Shown in pieces: positions 55,906 through 64,000 of a DNA stretch of 64,000 nucleotides. How positions within the stretch are numbered: position 1 is the stretch's first letter; each line of letters starts with the position of its first letter. The translations under genes and the position numbers were made by a program. The DNA comes from Leptasterias polaris (taxonomy: Eukaryota; Echinodermata; Asteroidea; Forcipulatida; Asteriidae): assembly GCA_037783415.1 (NCBI GenBank), contig JAZGTN010000225.1:124001-188000 (forward strand), written 5' to 3'. Below the pieces are notes generated by a model. It saw only the letters and a list, made by a program, of their open reading frames with translations, did not search any database and had not been told where the DNA came from.

Positions 55906-56140
55906 CTATAGATAGTTCCCAGTAGACGCCATCTTTACGGGCAAATCGCATTTTGGCTTGCAGGCGCGTCAAGCGCTCTAATTATTAACGCAGCCGCGTC
56001 ATTCACTAACCAATCATGCAATGAGTTTGGTGAAATGTGCGCGTCCTGCACGCCGTTCTCACGCGTAACGCATGACTGTTTGTTCCAAATTGCCCGTAAA
56101 GATGGCCGACTTACGTCACACTGCAACCTATCTATAGATG
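55906..56140. mobile_element. fold-back MITE with GCCATCTTTACGGGCAA arms
   Basis: The perfect 17-bp inverts GCCATCTTTACGGGCAA (about 55928-55944) and TTGCCCGTAAAGATGGC (about 56089-56105) lie inside outer inverted CTATAGATAG / CTATCTATAG. The interior is CpG-rich (cgcgtcaagcgc, acgcgtaacgc). No coding capacity. Confidence 0.75.
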
Positions 56141-56459
56141 TCAGTTCGGTCGAACCCTTTTTGTAGTATTGCGCCATTGTCCTTATACTTGTCATACTGT
56201 ATAAGATTAGGCGCTTAAGTTATAGGAAGTGCATTTATACTTCATGAACAAAAACGTCAGGTAGCATTGCCGTCAAATTAATAAGAAATAACTTTATCAC
56301 AGTGAGGATTGTAATCCTTGTTATTTATAATAAAAAAAAGTAGGTTCCAATGTTGTTTTTGTTTTTTAAAGCAACAAAAGGTCGGCTCCTATTTATTATT
56401 CCAACGTGATTAAGAGAGTTATAAAGACCTTTGTTATAGCCAGCCTGAGTGCATATCAA

Positions 56460-56625
56460 AGGGGACCGACCCGGAAAGTGGTGAAAAACTGGATTTTAAC
56501 TTGGATTATTGACCATTGTTTGTGTCATTTTGGCACCAATTCCGGGCCATACTGACCTAGTAATGGAACAGGCCCTTCTGGGACCACGGCCCCGGATCAA
56601 ATCTGACCTAGAGGGAAAAACCACT
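56460..56625. mobile_element. GACCCGG-family remnant
   Basis: GACCGACCCGGAAAGTGGTG, GGATTTTAACTTGGATTATT and CCGGGCCATACTGACCTAGT parallel the left half of the 32431-32839 element. Confidence 0.5.
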
Positions 56626-56670
56626 TCAGCGTAGGATAGTTTGTAGTTCAAAAAGTCTAAAGTAAGTTTT

Positions 56671-57450
56671 AACAAAAAAACCTTAAGGAGATGCGCCTCT
56701 TTTCAAATATCAAGTAACAAACCACAAGGGAAACTAACTGGGTAATTTGAAAGACATTTGTAGGTTTAACAAAGATTAATTGACGATAGCTGACATAGAC
56801 GATTTGTACTAGCAATAATTGTCCTCTTCTTTCTGTTATCTTTTTTCTGAAAACCACCAAAAGTCCTTAACATTTCCAACAATCATCAACGATGTCCAAA
56901 AATAATCAAGCGATGTTTTCGTAAACCAAAAACTCCTTTCGGAAATCAATCTCCTTTCGGCGAAGGGCAAACCATTCAATGCAATAGATTGTTTGGACTT
57001 GGCTTTTTATAAATATTGTGATTAGTGTTCAGTCGGTAAAATATAGTAGTTTAAATTGAAAACAAAAAAACCTTAAGGAGATGCGCCTCTTTTCAAATAT
57101 CAAGTAACAAACCACAAGGGAAACTAACTGGGTAATGTGAAAGACATTTGTAGGTTTAACAAAGATTAATTGACGATAGCTGACATAGACGATTTGTACT
57201 AGCAATAATTGTCCTCTTCTTTCTGTTATCTTTTTTCTGAAAACCACCAAAAGTCCTTAACATTTCCAACAATCATCAACGATGTCCAAAAATAATCAAG
57301 CGATGTTTTCGTAAACCAAAAACTCCTTTCGGAAATCAATCTCCTTTCGGCGAAGGGCAAACCATTCAATGCAATAGATTGTTTGGACTTGGCTTTTTAT
57401 AAATATTGTGATTAGTGTTCAGTCGGTAAAATATAGTAGTTTAAATTGAA
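56671..57450. repeat. 390-bp tandem duplication, nearly identical
   Basis: Two copies, 56671-57060 and 57061-57450, both starting AACAAAAAAACCTTAAGGAG. I see one difference (T at 56747, G at 57137). No convincing coding frame. Either a very recent duplication or an assembly artefact. Confidence 0.95.
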
Positions 57451-57789
57451 AACTCAAAGAAATCTAGCTTAAAAGGTTCAACAAAAAGTTTGTCAATAAC
57501 TGTTAGAGGACAAACAAATTAAAGGTGGGGACATAGATTTGGGTTTTGTTCAACACGATGCTGATTTAAAGGCAAAACTATAAAGGCAAGATACAATACA
57601 AGTCACTTGTGAATGTTTTAGCTGATATGTAACATCGCTACCTGCTGAGCAAACAGCAAAAATTAAATTGCAAATATTGTTTAAACAACGTCGAATCCCT
57701 TAGCGACGTGTCAGCGTGTACCTACCGCATCTCTGAACGCTGTATTCGCGACTGGGCAGTATTCGCGACTGGGCAGTATTCGCGACTGG

Positions 57790-57975
57790 ACACCAACCCT
57801 CAGAAATCTTAGAAACGATCTATGGCATGAATCGTTTCTACAATTGAAATGTTTTAGGGGGGTCAAATTATCCATACCTATATTTCTTCGAGAGGAATCA
57901 TTACTCAAAGTAGCTTATGCCATCAACAGCTGCAGTGCTTCTTTCCAAGTAAGTTTTTATGGTTGTAAATGATTG
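57790..57975 (+). mobile_element. copy of the TTAAAGG-ended MITE family (part)
   Basis: It contains the hairpin TAGAAACGAT...ATCGTTTCTA and ACAGCTGCAGTGCTTCTTTC, matching the copy at 42131-42440. TTAAAGG at 57521 may be its left end. Confidence 0.45.
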
Positions 57976-57979
57976 AAGT

Positions 57980-60900
57980 ACTTACAATCTATGACGTCAA
58001 TCTATTTGCGACACTTTGTCTTTTACAACGCACCTTGGGTGACATCGAATGCCTTTAATTGACTGTAATTACACACTGTTTACACGATTTGATGGTATGC
58101 AGTATTTGGTTTTAATCAATTCACCAATGAGACCTTTTACAAACTGCAAACATGGATGTTCTTATGCGCCTATATGTGCATCACCCGAGGGACGCTTATC
58201 AAATCCTTGAGTTGAATTTAATTAAAAAGAAAGGGGGAGAAAACGACGATACAGTCTGTAAACACAGTCGTTTCTGAGTCTCCACTTAATTTGTCCTTCA
58301 TCAGGAACCCTACGTGTGTAATTAGGAACAGCCTTGTACGGAGACTACGTCAAGACACACATTATTGCTATCCATAAACACTTTGGAGATGTATCATCAC
58401 AAAGCAATCTTTCCTTGTCATGTTTGTAAAACAATGAACTGTAATTATAACTCTCATTTCAAGATTGAGCCGATAACAAAGCTGTGGGTAAATCAAACAC
58501 TCAGTGGGATTGTAAAACCCTTTGGGGAAAAAATCAATCAACTGGCGAATGTTTTTCCATGAAATGCAAGCAAAAATACCGTCTTTGTAACATTCAAATA
58601 GTACATGGTTTGTATTGTAACACAACTATACGATTTTGCATAAGGGGGGTAGGCTGAGTCCAATCCATTCAGGTTTTTTCTGGACAACAATTGTGTTTGT
58701 TTTAATATTGTGCAGTCCATTACTAACATTAATGTAGGTTTAGAACAAAACACACTAATTGTTACCGTCATGTCTTCGCGGTAGGTACTCGCCGTAGTAA
58801 CATAAAATGACACAATGACAATACCTTGTGAGCAGAGAATTAATCAGCGACAGACCTGACGGACAAACAGTGACTAAAACTGGCCCTGCTTGCAAGTGTT
58901 TATAAAATCTAATGAGGGAGAATTGCTTTACTTTTATATGCACACTTAAATTTTACCCTATTTATCATTTTTAACACTATTTACAAAGGTGTGTTTTGTA
59001 GTAGCAATTTATATGGCACCTGTAATTGCTAATTTTGACACTCGGTAGTGCGTGAACATTACTACCTAGTTCATTTCGCAATTTATTTTATTCCATAAAC
59101 CATCTTAGCTCCCTGGGGAGTAAAAGCCTGCGCTGCATATTATCATGTTGTGAATCAAGATAAATCAATCACAAGAACCATCTCCAGCTTCACAGGTATA
59201 CTGCGGGTGAAAAGAAGCAACTATAGTCAAATGTCTCCTTCAAGAAACAAATACTGACATGACCTTGATTCGAACCAGATATTCCAAAGACTTTGCCACG
59301 AGAACACGTGTCTATTCAAAGTGTACGGTTGGACTCCTATTTCTATCGTGGACGAGGAATCAACTTGTTCTTTCGCTAGCCCAAACCATCCCTAATCCTT
59401 CAAAATCCAACTGTGTGTTTTGTTTGATTCTGTTGGACTCAGGGCTGCACTGTAAACCGAATTCTGCTTCGTGGGATCAGGCATCATAAGTGATCAGAGT
59501 CTAACAATTTGGGTGTTGAGTTACTTAAGTGCATTTGATTTCAGTGAGAGAGAGAGATCGCTAATAGGAATTTAGAAAAATGCAAGGGGATGTTTTGACA
59601 AAGACGAATTCTCTCTTAACAGAGCAGCTTGTACTGTTGTTAGTTTTAAAAAATATTGACGATTTTGCACTTTCAATTCACAAACTATGTTTATTTTTAA
59701 TCCAACAATCCGAGATTTGATACGAAGTATCAAATATCCATGTGCTAGTCTACTTGAAGAAAAGCAGAAACCCACACATCCCAGTTCCGTTATTATTTCT
59801 AAACTATACATTTTGCACTACAAATTCACTTTCCCGCACTGCGAGGCGCTCATGAGTAGTGTTGAGAAAATAAACTATAATTGAAAATGATTCTATCAAC
59901 CTAAGCTTGAATCTCTGTTTGTTCGAGTCCAACCCCCCCCCCCCCCCCCCCCCCAGAGTGAACATAGAAAGGCCAGTGGATATGTTTTTACAGATCAGGT
60001 TTAATAAAACGCAAATCGATTTTGGGGTGTTTTACAATGCGACGGGAAAGTCTCGCTTATTCGGTTATAAGATTGGGGCCTACAGCGCTGTATTGTGTGG
60101 TTGTAATTTCAACTCGCGTGCAATATACCGGCGATGATTTTGGTTGAACCAGTCCGTTACTGCGGCTGTTATCCTCTCTCCCCCCCTCCCAACACACCGT
60201 CTCTCTCTCTCTCTCCCTTGTTTGACTCTGTGAGGCACAGTTCCAAACTTGACACAAATCCATGTCACACCGCAGCAGCAGAAAATGACTTAATTACTTC
60301 TTCAAGAAGAGCGATGTGCTTTCTCTTAGAACACTTTCCCTCAAAACAAAAAACAATTATCTAATTTAACAGATTTCAAATAGCGACAAACTCTACATAT
60401 CTAGATTACTAGGTCACAAACTGAGTTATCCAGTTTTATTTACTTATAATGTAGATTATTGGAACTGGTTTACATTTCAAAAACCTAACTTAATCACTTT
60501 CATCAGTGGGTTAGTTTCGATTGCTAGAAGCATTGAACAAACATCCCCCTAAAAAAAGCAGTTTATTGCCGCTTTCAAGTGAGTGTAGCATAAATGTAAT
60601 AAACACTTTCGGGAACCAGTGCTCTCTTTAACGTTATAATTGTCAAGTAGTGCTTGTTAAGTATATAGGCTAGTACTTGACAACTACAACATGGCCACTT
60701 CGTTTTGAGTGAGTTGAATTTAAACCAGTCCCTGTGCACACTCGCGTTTAACTGCAGTCCATACGGTTTTCAGTTCCAATTAAAAAGGCGTGGATATAGT
60801 CAAACATCTCTTCGGGCAGAATAGATGGTAGGATTAAATTGTTAAGCACTTTACGTGATCAAAATAAAGTAATATTTCATGGAATACATGCTTTTCTTGA

Positions 60901-61835
60901 CGGTATAAATAACTTTTAAATCTGCTTTACAAGGTAAAGGTAATGCTCAGAGCGGATTTTGAAGGAATTATTTTTGAGGTGCTCCTGAGAGATTAATTTT
61001 ACACCACATTTCGGCCGGTAGTGAACACCCTTTTCAGTGTGCAACTTAACATTTCAGTATTTTGATCAGTGCAATCTTTATTTTAGTTTCAACATTTTGG
61101 ATGACGTCATGAATACTGTAAATGTATTTAACTGTTTTGAGATTTTTACAGGGGGGCAAATCGAATTAAACTCCAAAAACTGTCCGGGTTATAATTTACC
61201 CCGATTCTGGAGCCCGTGTGGCTTTATAGAAGAATTTCATTTATAAACAAAAAAGGTTACAAGACTAAAGAGTGATATTCCAATTCAACTGGCACTTTTT
61301 GTCTGACATGGAACTACACAATGCTTTATTAATATCGTACTTTGTAAAGAACTTTGTCTCTTTAGCGGAACTCGTTTCATCTTCAATGTAAATAAAGACG
61401 GCTGTATACTGAGAAAGGACAATGCTCAGCCAGCACTTTTCTTGTCGCAAAAACAGATCGAATTCCAGACAATTTCAGAAATCTCGTCATACTGCAACAA
61501 TCGCGTTATACATCTACCGTGACTGGTTTAACGTGCAGGAACAGTCTGAGCCCCTTATTGTATGTTAACAATGACCATTCATTAATGAAGTTGGGCACAG
61601 GAAACGTGCCAAGATGCCGGCATCGTAAAAGAAGTATAATATGACAAACACGTGACATTATGGAAGTTTTGCTGAAGGGAAACCGGGTCACCAGCGAAAC
61701 TCTTTGATACTGGTTTACTGTGAGGTTTCCTCCCAATAACCCACAGGTTCCCTCAGTTCTACAAAACCATTAATTTAAGGTGCAAGTTTGTTATCCTATA
61801 CAATGCGAAACTATCATCCGCTGGCTGTAAAATTA
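57980..61835. other. noncoding stretch with simple repeats
   Basis: Contains C22 (59933-59954) and a (CT)n at about 60199-60217. No gene, RNA or transposon was recognised. Numerous short open frames have no supporting signals. Confidence 0.45.
59933..59954. repeat. poly(C) run, 22 bases
   Basis: Uninterrupted C22, the longest in the window. Confidence 0.95.
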
Positions 61836-61840
61836 TAACA

Positions 61841-61988
61841 AACATTTGAATGTTTATGAAATGTATGTCATAAAATTCATTATGAAATATAAAGAGCTCT
61901 ATAATGTTTTTGCAAACATTTGAATGTTTATGAAATGTATGTCATAAAATTCATTATGAAATATAAAGAGCTCTTTTATGTGTTTGCA
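61841..61988. repeat. 74-bp tandem duplication
   Basis: Copies at 61841-61914 and 61915-61988 start AACATTTGAATGTTTATGAA and differ only near the end (ATAATGTTTTTGCA and TTTATGTGTTTGCA). Confidence 0.95.
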
Positions 61989-62016
61989 ACAACGTTATCA
62001 ACGTTATCATACTTGC

Positions 62017-62053
62017 AAACTTTATCATAGCTACTACAGCTATGATAAAGTTT
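62017..62053. repeat. perfect 16-bp inverted repeat (hairpin)
   Basis: AAACTTTATCATAGCT (62017-62032) and AGCTATGATAAAGTTT (62038-62053) are exact inverts with a 5-base loop. Confidence 0.95.
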
Positions 62054-62059
62054 TTGCTC

Positions 62060-64000
62060 GTTGATTGTATAATGATGCTTTTGATACGGTGGCTCTAAAG
62101 GCACATTGAACATTATATTTACGTAAAATGTTTCCGTATTGACATACAATTTTGCCCCTCCATTGTCTTCTCTCCACGGGATACTTGGCTATAGTGATTA
62201 AGTTCGCTTTTCTGGGAGTCCTTGGCTTCACAACCAGATTTAATTAATAATCGAAATAAATAAAGATTAACATTTTGCAACTTGGGGGTAATATATACTA
62301 TGAATAAATACGGAACTATTTCCGAAAATATATATTGTGTGATGTCCCTTCAGAGCCACTTGAGTTTGTTGTTTTCGACATATTCTCTTCCATAAACCAA
62401 TGCTACTACTTACCGTTAAGATTTACCGAAAGACACAATATTTACCCATGAAATCAATATCGCATCAGCGGCTTTACACGATTCCGTCTCCAATATAACA
62501 TTCCTTTAAACACAGATTTATTGTGATTAGTTGCAGAAAGTGCTGAAGGGGGACTTCGGAGTCGTTTTACACTACCTCACTTAACCAAACAAATCTCTGG
62601 GTCCCTCGTCGTGAAGTGTTTTTGCATATCTACTAGCTATGGTGATTGAAACTATTAACGCAAATGTTCAGTAACCGGCGCTTGTACCACAAGACTGTTC
62701 GAATGATTGAGTACCGTATACGCAGTGAGTTTAAATCAAGCTGGAGGAGGTACGGTCGCGTGTAATTGCGAGAAACTGACCCCCGTTAGCGCCACACGTT
62801 TAAGCAAGTTTAGTCATTCTTGGGGTTTTTTTCTTCTTGTGCGCCGTGTTCCCTTGAGGTGGAGAGTAAAGTTCATGAGTTCACGATAATAGAGTTCCTT
62901 GTGTTGCATGGGAGAATAATTGTCATCACTGAAATCAAAGGGAGTTGATGGGGTTTTCGCAGTTATCTGATTGTTTCAAAGTACATGAGTTGACACCTGA
63001 ATTTGAGTCTCCTGCGAAGTATCTCTTCAAAATGTGGTTGAGAGATGATACTTCTGTCTGGTTTAAACTTCTGATTTGTTTTACTCACTCCCGGTAAGGT
63101 GGCTGTACTTGATTATAGTGGGTTGGTACTTTATTATGCATGTATTGCAATCAATCACTGTGATATCAATGACTGTGATATAGGGAGCACGACGAGGAAT
63201 TATGGCTACGAAATTTCAAACGAGACTGGCAGCGAGAATAGCTTTCTTTGGAACACACATAAGCTCTACTGTACTCTGGAAGTGGCTGGAATTGAGGCTA
63301 CTAGATGGGACCCTTATGGTGTAATTTTAATCAAATCACCGTTGCATTGTGAAAAAAAGGAACCAAACAAAATACAACATTGTGATTTAAGCAAAAACTA
63401 GGGCACATGTTACTCTGTTTGGTTTATATGCTAAGTTACTGTATGGCAACACTGTTCTCTGAACAACAAATACTTTTCCTTATTTCTGCACCTGTAAATA
63501 GTGCACTTTTCTCTTTTCTTTGGCACCTTATCCACCTGACTGTTGACGTCACTTTCAACAAACATCCCAGTTTAGCCCAAATTGGGCTGCAAGGGGATTA
63601 TTATAACAAGTAACAAATGACTGAAATTGAAGGAAGTTATATACTGGCCCCTTATCGAACCATGAGTGTGACTGCTTCATTGTCGCACTGGTTAAAAAGG
63701 GAACCCAACATCGAATGCCACAATAACGTTAGAAAGGTTTATATTGACTGTCCAGCTGGAGCAATATTTGTACGTGGTCGCCCTCCATACGTACGTAGGT
63801 CTAGCAATGTCTAGTGTGTTTAGATCTTGACACTGACGTCTCCCTCTTCCTTACGTACACTTCTGTAATTTTGTCCATACCCCTTGATTTGATGCATCTC
63901 TACAGAGACCTCCCTCCCCCATACGGATGTTTATCTTCTTTATTGAAACTTCTACATTTCACCTCAAACCCGGGATGTTATTGCCAAGAATCCCCTTCTT
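62060..64000. other. noncoding stretch, nothing recognised
   Basis: Open frames at about 63099-63401 and 63617-63814 (+) have no recognisable domain. The first lacks an ATG. No repeat or RNA gene was recognised. Confidence 0.4.

Noticed and set aside
56669..57250. two nearly identical - strand ORFs of 63 and 73 codons
   Set aside because: They arise because the 390-bp segment is duplicated. The frame has no start context or recognisable domain, and the two copies differ by a non-silent change.

Overview
The window looks like invertebrate deuterostome genomic DNA, most likely an echinoderm and probably a sea star. It is AT-rich and gene-poor, its few genes have eukaryotic features (TATA boxes, splice sites, a poly(A) signal), and much of it is repeats. 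These include fold-back MITEs, tRNA-derived SINEs, 3' ends of L2/CR1-like non-LTR retrotransposons with (TTA)n tails, minisatellites and many 10-22 bp poly(C)/poly(G) runs. The sea star assignment rests on remembered repeat style and was not checked by alignment. There is no operon, CRISPR array or prokaryotic gene organisation, and no viral gene was recognised.

The clearest genes are two intronless rhodopsin-family receptors in tandem on the + strand (39769-40869 and 44255-45463). Both have seven membrane segments, the amine-anchoring Asp in TM3, CWxP in TM6 and LWSNSAINP in TM7. Their motifs are closest to histamine H3/H4-type receptors. They are clearly paralogues, with more than half of the membrane residues identical by eye, and differ mostly in the N-terminus, third intracellular loop and C-tail. 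A TATA-like box lies upstream of each, and the second has AATAAA 24 bases after its stop.

Elsewhere coding evidence is thinner. A two-exon, phase-consistent 3' gene end lies on the - strand at 10901-11432. A THAP zinc-finger fragment at 26701-26922 lies between 16-base perfect inverted repeats. Two short ORFs begin with signal-peptide-like segments (199-375 and 54433-54642). Isolated exon-like pieces occur near 17.0, 19.5 and 38.6-39.2 kb.

Layout: 0-6 kb, one small secreted-type ORF, an RT tail and noncoding DNA; 6.9-8.6 kb, a long inverted-repeat element; 8.7-18.2 kb, SINEs, the two-exon gene, microsatellites and a GGGTCA minisatellite; 18.2-26 kb, exon-like pieces, RT remnants, MITEs and a 30-bp repeat; 26.5-27.3 kb, the THAP element; 28.8-33 kb, a 68-bp satellite, a retrotransposon 3' end and a TGACCC/GGTCA minisatellite; 34.5-36 kb, nested inverted-repeat elements; 38.3-45.5 kb, a promoter-like triplicate and the receptor pair; 45.5-64 kb, almost entirely repeats and unannotatable noncoding DNA.
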